Assembly: GCA_021731215.1 (NCBI GenBank)
Contig: JAKFXU010000386.1
Span: forward strand, 1 to 8,594
Length of the DNA: 8,594 nucleotides
Reading direction: 5' to 3'
Source: Rhodoferax sp.
GTDB lineage: Bacteria > Pseudomonadota > Gammaproteobacteria > Burkholderiales > Burkholderiaceae_C
Made by a program: the position numbers and the translations under genes
Notes under the pieces: model-generated
The model's input: only the letters and a program-made list of their open reading frames with translations
Database searches by the model: none
What the model was told of the DNA's origin: nothing
Shown here: piece by piece, positions 1 through 6,170 of the stretch
Layout: every line of letters begins with the position of its first letter
How positions within the stretch are numbered: position 1 is the first letter of the stretch

Positions 1-814
1 GGTCGGTGGTGCTGCCAAACTCGCTGTCCACGGTAGACAGCGCAGCCTCGGCTTCTTCCTCGGCCTCTTCTTCGGTGGCGGCGGTCGAGACATTGTTGTT
101 GAGCAACAGCGTCTCGGCGTCTGGTGTTTGCTCATAGACGGCGACGCCCATGTCGTTGAGCATCGAGATCACGACCTCAAGCGTTTCGGCATCGACCAGC
201 TTGTCGGGCAGGTGGTCTGAAATTTCGCCGTGCGTCAGGTAGCCGCGCGTCTTGCCCAGTTTGATCAGGGCCTTGAGGCGCAGGCGGCGCTTGGCGATGT
301 CTTCTTCGGACAGCACCGTTTCGTCCAGGCCAAACTCCTTCATCAGCGCGCGCTCTTTGGCCTTGCTGATTTTCATGCGCAGGGGCTTGACCTTTTCGCC
401 GGTTACTACCGGCTCGCCCACCAGGTCAGCTTCAATGTCTGACATGTCTATGTTGTCCCCGCCGGCGGACTCTTCAGCATTTTTCGGTTTGCGGCCCCGC
501 TTGGCGCCGGTTGTTGGCGTTGCATCGGATTCGGTTGAGGCGGCCTTGGGCGGGCGCCCTGGTTTCTTCTTGGCAGCAACTTCGATGACTGCAGCGGCGG
601 GCGCCGTTTTTTTTAATTCAAGGACTGGCGCTATGACGGGGGACTTGGATGCGGGCACTGGTTTAACTTTCGTAGCTGGCTTCTTGATAGCGGTTTTGAT
701 CGCCACTTTGGCCACGGTCTTCGGGAGCGTGGACTTGGTAGCCGGTTTGGCGGTAACCTTGGCGGCGGGCTTGGCTGCGGACTGGACAGGCTTCTTGGGC
801 TTTTGAGCAGGCAT
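1..814 (-). CDS. rpoD: RNA polymerase primary sigma factor RpoD (sigma-70), N-terminal part
   Basis: Primary sigma factor that directs core RNA polymerase to housekeeping promoters. 271 residues are visible from the ATG at 814; the frame stays open to the left edge, so conserved regions 1.2-4 lie outside. Residues 1-110 are a low-complexity Lys/Ala/Pro-rich tail (starts MPAQKPKKPVQSAAKPAAK) with two short basic motifs resembling AT-hooks: KKKPGRPPK near 85 and KRGRKPK near 106. Region 1.1 follows at about 165-230 (KALIKLGKTRGYLTHGEISD, then VVISMLNDMGVAVYE); in the family it masks the DNA-binding regions of free sigma. An acidic run TEEEAEEEAEAA and STVDSEFGSTTD lead into region 1.2. The start is supported by GAGG six bases upstream. 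It follows dnaG by 285 nt and has its own strong promoter in that gap. Identification is confident from region 1.1 and the dnaG neighbour; the gene is only partly seen. Confidence 0.95.
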   Translation of the reverse strand, partial: MPAQKPKKPVQSAAKPAAKVTAKPATKSTLPKTVAKVAIKTAIKKPATKVKPVPASKSPVIAPVLELKKTAPAAAVIEVAAKKKPGRPPKAASTESDATPTTGAKRGRKPKNAEESAGGDNIDMSDIEADLVGEPVVTGEKVKPLRMKISKAKERALMKEFGLDETVLSEEDIAKRRLRLKALIKLGKTRGYLTHGEISDHLPDKLVDAETLEVVISMLNDMGVAVYEQTPDAETLLLNNNVSTAATEEEAEEEAEAALSTVDSEFGSTTD

Positions 815-1025
815 GGAAAACCTCAGAACTTCAAAAAAACAGACAGAATGAACAGGCGCCTCAAACGACCGGCGCAGTTGGTGTAACGGAGGAAAAAAAT
901 CCTCGACGGCAAGATGTAAGGGCGAACATTTGGGGTGCAGTCCTTGCGGTAAGGTAGCCGGTTGTGAACGCTGTCATCGTTTGGCTGGGCCCGGAGGTAC
1001 TGCTGTCGCTCTTGCCGAAAAACAA
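815..1025 (-). other. rpoD 5' leader (about 210 nt), probably structured
   Basis: This is most of the gene-free dnaG-rpoD spacer. If transcription starts about seven bases after the promoter at 1032-1059, the untranslated leader is about 211 nt. It contains CGGCAAGA (minus strand, 1017 to 1010) and its exact complement TCTTGCCG (914 to 907), able to pair over about 95 nt. Smaller hairpins are CCTT/AAGG around 942-954 and GAGGA/TCCTC at 889-904, whose loop is a run of T on the minus strand. The T-run sits in the loop, not after the stem, so this is not a classical terminator. I recognise no known riboswitch or ribosomal-protein leader. Confidence 0.45.
821..824 (-). promoter_or_regulatory. rpoD ribosome binding site
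   Basis: GAGG on the minus strand, six bases before the ATG at 814. It fixes the rpoD start. Confidence 0.75.
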
Positions 1026-1031
1026 CCTTGG

Positions 1032-1059
1032 ATTATACCTTTAATTTTTCAAAAATCAA
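1032..1059 (-). promoter_or_regulatory. Sigma-70 promoter for rpoD
   Basis: On the minus strand a TTGATT -35 box (1059-1054) is separated by 16 bases from a perfect TATAAT -10 box (1037-1032). The spacer is A/T-rich in otherwise GC-rich DNA. It lies between the dnaG stop and rpoD, so rpoD can be expressed independently of dnaG. Two direct copies of CGGCAAGAG flank it (1072-1064 and 1017-1009). Confidence 0.75.
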
Positions 1060-1099
1060 TTTCCTCTTGCCGAGGCGGCTATCGCGGTGCCAGGCTGCG

Positions 1100-2974
1100 C
1101 TAATCAGGCGATGAAGCGGGTGCTTCAAGGGTTCGCCGCCGGGCCTGCAGTTCCCGATAGCGCTGCAAAGCGCTCGGGTCGGCCTTGGCCGCGTGGATGG
1201 CCTCGGTTTCCTGCTCTTTCAGTTGCTCGACCAGCATGCGGTTGAGCAGATTGCGCAGTTCACTCATCGATTCTTCCTTCTGGTCGACGCCACCGAGCTC
1301 AAAACCGCTCATCAGCCGAACCGCGAGTGCTTCTGCCTCCTGCCCGCGCAAGCCTTCACGCAAGGCGACCCAGGGGTGAGGGCCGTGTTCATGCAGTTGG
1401 CTTTCCAGCCAGACAAACAAGGGTCCGTGGGGCGGCGGTAGCTCGCACAGCATGGCGTGGTCTTCGGCCGACAAGACTTCAAGCGCGGCCATATTGCTCA
1501 GCAGAATGCGCGTGGCGTGATCGGCGCGGCTGGCTGGCAGCGCGCGGCCACTCAAACGAGGCCGGGGTTCATACTTTTTGCGTGAAGAGCTGCCGTAGCC
1601 CTCGTATTCAGGGGACGAGTCGCTGCTTATTGGCTGGTGTTTTGATTTTTCGCTGCGGTAGCCCGCCGGCCTGGGGCTCCATAGATCGGTCAATTCGCGG
1701 CTGGCCAATTGCACCAGGTCGGCGATTTCACCCAGCAACTGGCGCTTGAGGGCGCCATCGGGCAGTTGCAGCCACAAGGGTTTGGCGTTGCTGGCCAGAT
1801 GGGCGCGGCCTTCGGCGCTGTTCAGATCGCAGCCCTCACGCGCGGCGTCGATCAAGAAGCGGCTCAAGGGAACGGCTTCGCTGACATAGCGTGCAAAGGC
1901 ATCCTTGCCGAATTCTCGGATGAAGCTGTCGGGATCGTGCTCCGCTGGCAGGAACAGAAATTTGACGCTGCGTACATCGGTGGCAAAGGGCAGGGCGCCG
2001 TCCAGCGCCTTGCGCGCGGCGCGTCGCCCGGCGGCGTCGCCGTCAAAGCTGAACACCACCGAATCGGTGAAGCGAAACAGCTTTTGCACATGCTCGGCGG
2101 TGCAGGCGGTTCCCAGCGTGGCTACCGTGTTGGGGAAACCGAGCTGGGCCAGCGCCACCACATCCATGTAGCCCTCGGTCACCAGCGCATAACCCTGCTC
2201 GCGCAAGGCGCCTCTGGCTTCAAACAGGCCGTACAGCTCGCGCCCCTTGCTGAACACCGGAGTTTCAGGCGAATTGAGATATTTGGGTTTGTCGTTGCCC
2301 AGCACCCGACCGCCGAAACCGATGCATTCGCCTTTGACGTTGCGGATCGGAAACATCACCCGGTCGCGAAAACGATCGTAGCGCTTTTCGTCCTCGCCGT
2401 CTTCGGTGCTCAGGATCACCAGGCCGCTTTCCACCAGCAGCGGGTCGTCATAGCTGGGGAAAACGCTGGCCAGGCTGCGCCAGCCCTCGGGCGCGTAGCC
2501 CAGGCCGAACTGTCTGGCAATTTCACCCGACAGGCCGCGACCCTTGAAGTAGTTCACCGCTTTGGGAGAATTTTTCAGATGCTTTCGGTAGGCGTCAGCG
2601 GCTTTTTCCAGCACATCGCTCAAGGTGGTCTGTTTTTGCCGCTGCTCGAGCGCGTGGGCCCGGTCTTGCGGGCTGGCGTCGTCCTCGGGCACCTGCAGGC
2701 CGTACTGCTGGGCCAGGTCTTTCACCGCCTCGACAAAGCTCATGCCGGCGTGCTCCATCAGGAAGCTGATGGCATTGCCGTTCTTGCCGCAGCCAAAGCA
2801 ATGGTAGAACTGCTTGGCCGGGCTGACCGAGAAGGAGGGCGACTTTTCCCCGTGAAATGGGCACAGGCCCATGAAATTGGCGCCGCCTTTTTTGAGTTGC
2901 ACGTAACGGCCGACGATCTCTACCACGTCAGCGCGTGCCAGCAACTCCTGGATGAAGGTTTGAGGAATGGTCAC
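1100..2974 (-). CDS. dnaG: DNA primase DnaG
   Basis: Synthesises RNA primers at the replication fork, working with the replicative helicase DnaB. The 624-residue protein has all three expected parts. (1) An N-terminal zinc-binding domain with the CHC2 pattern Cys38, His41, Cys59, Cys62 (CPFH...HCFGCG). (2) The catalytic RNA polymerase core: conserved basic stretch DRFRDRVMFPI at 200-210, and TOPRIM acidic residues Glu267 (TEGYMDV), Asp311 and Asp313 (SFDGDAAG). (3) A helicase-binding C-terminal domain from about 485. A Ser/Tyr-rich linker (about 432-485) separates core and C-terminal domain. The start is GTG (2974-2972), giving MTIPQTFIQELL, which matches the family N-terminus. No good Shine-Dalgarno sequence precedes it (bases just upstream read GGTCAAAATACCCGC), so initiation may be weak. 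Downstream lies rpoD; upstream is a repeat cluster, not rpsU. Length and motifs are intact. Confidence 0.97.
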   Translation of the reverse strand: MTIPQTFIQELLARADVVEIVGRYVQLKKGGANFMGLCPFHGEKSPSFSVSPAKQFYHCFGCGKNGNAISFLMEHAGMSFVEAVKDLAQQYGLQVPEDDASPQDRAHALEQRQKQTTLSDVLEKAADAYRKHLKNSPKAVNYFKGRGLSGEIARQFGLGYAPEGWRSLASVFPSYDDPLLVESGLVILSTEDGEDEKRYDRFRDRVMFPIRNVKGECIGFGGRVLGNDKPKYLNSPETPVFSKGRELYGLFEARGALREQGYALVTEGYMDVVALAQLGFPNTVATLGTACTAEHVQKLFRFTDSVVFSFDGDAAGRRAARKALDGALPFATDVRSVKFLFLPAEHDPDSFIREFGKDAFARYVSEAVPLSRFLIDAAREGCDLNSAEGRAHLASNAKPLWLQLPDGALKRQLLGEIADLVQLASRELTDLWSPRPAGYRSEKSKHQPISSDSSPEYEGYGSSSRKKYEPRPRLSGRALPASRADHATRILLSNMAALEVLSAEDHAMLCELPPPHGPLFVWLESQLHEHGPHPWVALREGLRGQEAEALAVRLMSGFELGGVDQKEESMSELRNLLNRMLVEQLKEQETEAIHAAKADPSALQRYRELQARRRTLEAPASSPD

Positions 2975-3066
2975 GCGGGTATTTTGACCGATCAGACCGG
3001 CAAGCTCGCTGGTCTGCCCTGATTTGTTGATCCGGCTGGTGCCAGACCCTGAGTGAGCCTGGCCCC

Positions 3067-3143
3067 CACGCTTGTCACTTCGTGTACTGCGCTGCCCCCC
3101 AAGGGGGCTAGCCTTGCTTGGGGCGGCCCGGCGCGGCGGCTAG
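3067..3143. repeat. G/C-rich palindromic intergenic repeat (Comamonadaceae type)
   Basis: Between dnaG and the symporter lies a stretch with nested inverted repeats: CCCC next to GGGG across CAAG (about 3097-3108), CCCCAAG pairing with CTTGGGG (about 3097-3123), then a GGCGGCCCGGCGCGGCGGC tail. I recall closely similar blocks, containing ACTTCGTG, CCCCCCAAGGGGG and CTTGCTTGGGGCGGCCCGG, scattered between genes of Polaromonas, Variovorax and Acidovorax; this is memory, not a search. It may act as a transcription end or RNA-stabilising structure behind the symporter gene, but there is no T-run. The rest of 2975-3066 shows no gene and no convincing dnaG promoter. Confidence 0.6.
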
Positions 3144-3175
3144 GCAGCAGCTTCGGACTTTGTGGTCGCTCTCAG
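3141..3175. repeat. 35-bp direct repeat, copy 1
   Basis: Starts TAGGCAGCAGCTTCGGACTT and ends GGTCGCTCTCAG. It is identical to 3307-3341 except at one base (T at 3161, C at 3327). It directly abuts the G/C-rich repeat on its left and the inverted repeat on its right. The pair brackets 131 bp. Confidence 0.95.
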
Positions 3176-3177
3176 CC

Positions 3178-3265
3178 GTAGGGTGGGCAAAGCGCAGCGT
3201 GCCCACCAACTTCAATCCGTTCAAACAAACCAGTCCGTGGGCACGCTGCGCTTTGCCCACCCTAC
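3178..3265. repeat. Perfect 29-bp inverted repeat (REP/MITE-like element)
   Basis: The left arm at 3178-3206 (begins GTAGGGTGGGCAAAGCGCAG) is the exact reverse complement of the right arm at 3237-3265 (ends GCGCTTTGCCCACCCTAC), around a 30-nt A/C-rich loop. Each arm also folds alone: GTGGGCA (3183-3189) pairs with TGCCCAC (3200-3206), and the right arm mirrors this. I recall GTAGGGTGGGC...GCCCACC palindromes as common dispersed repeats in many proteobacteria, related to REP-type sequences. No transposase is present, so it would be non-autonomous. Transcribed from either side it gives a very stable hairpin. Confidence 0.9.
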
Positions 3266-3306
3266 AAGCGGGCTTTGTTGCTTGTCATGAATTCAAGAAT
3301 TCTCAA

Positions 3307-3341
3307 TAGGCAGCAGCTTCGGACTTCGTGGTCGCTCTCAG
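3307..3341. repeat. 35-bp direct repeat, copy 2, overlapping the symporter stop codon
   Basis: Matches 3141-3175 at 34 of 35 positions. Its last bases contain the TGA stop of the minus-strand symporter (3340-3338) plus the final base of the preceding Thr codon. Just before it on the plus strand two GAATTC sites are separated by AA (about 3289-3302). Confidence 0.95.
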
Positions 3342-4258
3342 GTGGCCGTTGCCATCGGCGTCGTGGGGACCTTGGCCTGATCGCGTGTCAGTTCTTCGCG
3401 GGTGGTGATTTTGCGGAACCAGATCGTAATCGCCGCCGAACTGAGCACGATGAACAGCGAATAGAGCACCGGGATCAGCAGCACCTGTTGCTGCATGGTA
3501 CCGGAGAAGGTGAGCGTGACAATCAGCACCGCCAGCGGGCCGTTCTGGATGCCTGTTTCCAGGGCAATGGTGCGCGAACGACGGTTGTCCTGGCGCAGCC
3601 CTCGGCTGAGCAGGTAGCCCAGCGTCATCCCGATCAAGCCCAGCCCAATCGCAGCAAAGTACACCGGCCACGGCGTGGTCAGCAGCAACTGCCAGTTGCG
3701 CGGCACCCAGGAGCCGATCAGGAACAGGATCACCAATACGCCCAGCAGCGCGCCGATCAACTCCAGCGATGCTCCCACGTTCGGGTTCCATTTGCGCAGT
3801 CCGATGCCAATCACCGTGGGCACCAGCAACACCACCAGCACCTGCGCCACATTGCCGGCCGGAATCACGTACTCGCTCGATACCTGCAGCATGCCGCCGT
3901 AAAAGGACAGCAGCAGCGGCACCATCAACACCGCAATCAGGGTGGAACACACCGTCATCATGATCGACAGCGCCAGCACGCCTTTGCTGAAGTAGGTGAA
4001 GATGTTCGACGTCGTGCCGCCGGGCATGCAGCCCATCAGCAGCAGGCCGACCGCCACCGCTGGCGGCAAGCCAAGCAGAACGGCCAGCAGGTAGCCCAGA
4101 AACGGCATGATCGCGTACTGGCACAGCAGGCCGACCAGGATGCCCTGCGGCTTGCGAAAAGCGATCCGGAAATCCTTGAAAGTCAGCGAGGCGCCCATGC
4201 CCAGCATGATGATCATCATCATCACGCCCAGCAGGCGGGTTTCCAGTTCGGTCAGCAT
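3338..4258 (-). CDS. Bile acid:sodium symporter (BASS) family transporter
   Basis: Inner-membrane sodium-coupled carrier for organic anions; in bacteria the family moves bile acids, pantothenate precursors and other carboxylates. The 306-residue protein is almost wholly hydrophobic. Family signatures are MGASLTFKDF (21-30), GCMPGGTTSNIFTYFSKG (76-93) and the ETGIQN crossover motif (234-239). Residues matching the sodium sites of Neisseria ASBT are present: Gln47, Ser84, Asn85, Ser98, Thr102, Glu234, Gln238. Their spacing (37, 14 and 4 residues) agrees with what I recall for that structure. The protein starts at the equivalent of ASBT helix 2, so about nine helices are expected rather than ten. 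The ATG at 4258 is supported by GGAGA six bases upstream. It lies 84 nt after the acyl-CoA ligase gene and may share its transcript. The stop codon falls inside a 35-bp repeat. Substrate cannot be told from sequence. Confidence 0.88.
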   Translation of the reverse strand: MLTELETRLLGVMMMIIMLGMGASLTFKDFRIAFRKPQGILVGLLCQYAIMPFLGYLLAVLLGLPPAVAVGLLLMGCMPGGTTSNIFTYFSKGVLALSIMMTVCSTLIAVLMVPLLLSFYGGMLQVSSEYVIPAGNVAQVLVVLLVPTVIGIGLRKWNPNVGASLELIGALLGVLVILFLIGSWVPRNWQLLLTTPWPVYFAAIGLGLIGMTLGYLLSRGLRQDNRRSRTIALETGIQNGPLAVLIVTLTFSGTMQQQVLLIPVLYSLFIVLSSAAITIWFRKITTREELTRDQAKVPTTPMATAT

Positions 4259-4264
4259 GGTGTA

Positions 4265-4284
4265 TCTCCGGTGCGCCCGCGCAC
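4265..4284 (-). promoter_or_regulatory. Symporter RBS with adjacent small hairpin
   Basis: GGAGA (4269-4265) is six bases from the ATG. One base upstream of it, GTGCG-CGGG-CGCAC (4284-4271) can form a 5-bp GC stem. A hairpin this close could expose or limit the ribosome site; this is inference. The rest of the 84-nt gap shows no clear terminator or promoter. Confidence 0.5.
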
Positions 4285-4342
4285 GCCGCTCAATCGGCTG
4301 CGACGGACTGAAAAAGGTTAAACAAACTGACAGCCCACAATT

Positions 4343-6085
4343 TCAGCGTGTGCCCTGTGCTTTGATGTGCTCGGCGCGCAACTCCTTGCGCAGAATCTTG
4401 CCAATCGGCGTCTTGGGCAGCTCGCTGCGGAATTCGATCACCTTGGGCACCTTGTAAGCGCTCAGGTGCTTGCGGCAGTGCGCCTTCACCGCTTCCTCGG
4501 TCAGGCTCTCGGCCAGCGGCACCACGTAGGCCCGCACCGCCTCGCCGGTCCTGGCATCGGGCACGCCGATCACGCCGACCTCGAGCACCTCCTCCATCCG
4601 CGCGATCACGTCCTCGATCTCGTTGGGATAGACGTTGAAGCCCGACACCAGCACCATGTCTTTCTTGCGGTCAACGATTCGGAAGTAGCCGTCGGCATCC
4701 ATGATCGCCACATCACCGGTGTACAGCCAGCCGTCGCGGATGGCTGCGGCTGTTTCCTCGGGGCGGTTCCAGTAACCTGGCATCACCTGCGGTCCGCGCA
4801 CGATCAGTTCGCCGGGCTGACCCAGGGCCACCGGCTGACCGGCGTCGTCCACCAGACGGACCTCGGTGCCGGGCGCGGGAATGCCGATCGAATCGGGTTT
4901 TTGCACACCCGTCAGCGGGTTGAAGCTGACCATCGGCGCGGCCTCGGTCAGGCCGTAGCCTTCGGATATCTGAGTGCCGGTCACGCGCTCCCAGCGCTGG
5001 GCCACCGGGTACTGCAGCGCTGCGCCACCAGCGACGGCCGCCTTGAGTTCCTTGGGCGGGAACGCGGTGAACCACTCTTCGTTGAGCAGCGCATTGAACA
5101 GGGTATTGACGCCGCTGACCCAGGTGATGGGATAGTTTTCGAACGCGCGCTGCAGGTTGCCAATGGGCCGCGGGTTGGGCGCCAGCACGTTGCGCGCCCC
5201 GACGGCGTAAAACGACAGCAAATTCAACTGGAAGGCAAAGATATGGTAGAGCGGCAGGGCGGTAAGCACGCATTCGGCGCCATCGACGATGTGCGAGCGC
5301 CCCATCGCATAAGCCTGCTCCCGATTGGACAGCAGGTTGCCATGCGTGAGCATGCACCCCTTGCTGGCGCCGGTGGTGCCGCCGGTGTACTGCAGCACCG
5401 CCAATGCGTCGCGATCCACCCCGGCGGTGTAAGCCGCGACCTCGATGTTTTTCGCCTGCCGCGCGCGTGCGCCTTCGGCCAGCGCGCTGGCGAGCTTAAC
5501 GTGCTGGATATGGATGGCCGGCAACACCTGGTTCCATACCTTCATCACGCTGCGGATGACGGCCCGCGGGATGGCCGGGAAAAACTGCGACACCTCGCAC
5601 ACGATCACATGCTTGATGGCCGTTCTGGCCAGCAGGTCTTCGAGCTTGTTGGCGAACATGTCCACGATCACCAGCGCCTCGGCCCCCGAGTCACTGAACT
5701 GATGTTCCATTTCGGAGGGGGTGTAGAGCGGATTGGTGTTGACCAGCACGCAGCCCGCCTTGAGTACACCGAAAGCCACTACCGGGTAGGCCAGGCAGTT
5801 CGGCGTCTGCAGCGCAACCCGGGTGCCAGCCGCCAGCCCGAGGCACTCGCGCAGGTAGACCGCAAAGGCGTCCGCGTGCTGCGCCACCTGGGCGTAGGTC
5901 AGGGTGCCGTGCATGCCGTTGGGCATGCAGGTGGTGAAGGCCTTGTGCTGGGCGAAACGGGCTTCAGCGGTGCGCACCAGTTCGGCCAGATTGGCATGCT
6001 GGGGGGGTGGCAATTGCGCGGGAATGGCATCGCCGTAATGCCGGGTCCACGGCTTGCTGTCATAGACCGATGTGCTTTGATTCAC
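4343..6085 (-). CDS. fadD: Long-chain fatty-acid--CoA ligase (FadD-type, ANL superfamily)
   Basis: Activates a fatty acid to acyl-CoA through an acyl-adenylate, feeding beta-oxidation; probably cytoplasmic or attached to the inner membrane. Numbering from the GTG at 6085 (580 residues): the ATP/AMP P-loop YTGGTTGASKG at 233-243, EGYGLTE at about 375-381, YTGD at 455-458, the FACS signature DRKKDMVLVSGFNVYPNEIE at 472-491, and the C-terminal catalytic lysine in PKTPIGKILRKEL (Lys563). All core motifs are intact and the length fits FadD. Start choice: the frame also opens at ATG 6175, adding 30 residues with no family look; GTG 6085 has AGGA eight bases upstream, gives MNQSTSVYDSKPWTRHYGD as FadD proteins usually begin, and the ATG overlaps a possible -10 box and precedes a hairpin. 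Exact acyl-chain preference is unknown; a medium-chain or aromatic acid ligase is possible but the signature favours FadD. Confidence 0.9.
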   Translation of the reverse strand: MNQSTSVYDSKPWTRHYGDAIPAQLPPPQHANLAELVRTAEARFAQHKAFTTCMPNGMHGTLTYAQVAQHADAFAVYLRECLGLAAGTRVALQTPNCLAYPVVAFGVLKAGCVLVNTNPLYTPSEMEHQFSDSGAEALVIVDMFANKLEDLLARTAIKHVIVCEVSQFFPAIPRAVIRSVMKVWNQVLPAIHIQHVKLASALAEGARARQAKNIEVAAYTAGVDRDALAVLQYTGGTTGASKGCMLTHGNLLSNREQAYAMGRSHIVDGAECVLTALPLYHIFAFQLNLLSFYAVGARNVLAPNPRPIGNLQRAFENYPITWVSGVNTLFNALLNEEWFTAFPPKELKAAVAGGAALQYPVAQRWERVTGTQISEGYGLTEAAPMVSFNPLTGVQKPDSIGIPAPGTEVRLVDDAGQPVALGQPGELIVRGPQVMPGYWNRPEETAAAIRDGWLYTGDVAIMDADGYFRIVDRKKDMVLVSGFNVYPNEIEDVIARMEEVLEVGVIGVPDARTGEAVRAYVVPLAESLTEEAVKAHCRKHLSAYKVPKVIEFRSELPKTPIGKILRKELRAEHIKAQGTR

Positions 6086-6093
6086 GGCGTCTG

Positions 6094-6097
6094 TCCT
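6094..6097 (-). promoter_or_regulatory. Ribosome binding site deciding the acyl-CoA ligase GTG start
   Basis: AGGA on the minus strand, eight bases before the GTG at 6085. Nothing comparable precedes the alternative ATG at 6175. Confidence 0.55.
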
Positions 6098-6120
6098 GGT
6101 TGTTATGGTGTGTCCTCGGG

Positions 6121-6140
6121 CCGGAGCTTTGCAGCTCCGG
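6121..6140 (-). other. Perfect 8-bp hairpin with GCAA tetraloop in the acyl-CoA ligase leader
   Basis: The minus strand reads CCGGAGCT, GCAA, AGCTCCGG: an uninterrupted 8-bp stem closed by a GNRA-type loop, 35 bases before the GTG start. No T-run follows, so it is not a typical terminator. It may stabilise or regulate the ligase mRNA. Its presence argues against 6086-6175 being coding. Confidence 0.6.
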
Positions 6141-6170
6141 ATCGGCACCGCCGCTGAAGGGGCTGGCGAA

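Noticed and set aside
889..904. GAGGA/TCCTC hairpin with a T-run, looking like a terminator in the dnaG-rpoD gap.
   Set aside because: The T-run is in the loop rather than after the stem, and the stem is only 5 bp.
920..945. ACCCCAAAT in the rpoD leader resembles a heat-shock sigma-32 -10 element.
   Set aside because: No CTTGAA-like -35 lies at the right distance upstream.
861..977. A 38-codon reading frame in the rpoD leader on the minus strand (ATG at 977, TGA at 861), a possible leader peptide.
   Set aside because: It has no clear Shine-Dalgarno sequence, no family resemblance, and a frame this short arises easily by chance; not listed as a gene.
1709..3022. A 437-codon plus-strand open frame opposite dnaG.
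   Set aside because: It is antisense to an intact, motif-complete dnaG; a mirror effect of GC-rich codon use, with no recognisable domain.
3118..3309. A 63-codon plus-strand frame across the repeat cluster.
   Set aside because: It consists almost wholly of repeat sequence with no ribosome site; not a gene.
3141..3341. The repeated 35-mers considered as a CRISPR array.
   Set aside because: Only two copies, a 131-bp interval filled by a palindrome, and no cas genes in view.
3275..4321. A 348-codon plus-strand frame opposite the symporter, rich in Gln, His and Arg.
   Set aside because: Composition is that of antisense to hydrophobic codons; the minus-strand protein has complete BASS motifs.
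4367..6157. A 596-codon plus-strand open frame opposite the acyl-CoA ligase.
   Set aside because: His/Gly/Arg-rich shadow of the ligase codons, without domain signals; the minus-strand product carries all family motifs.
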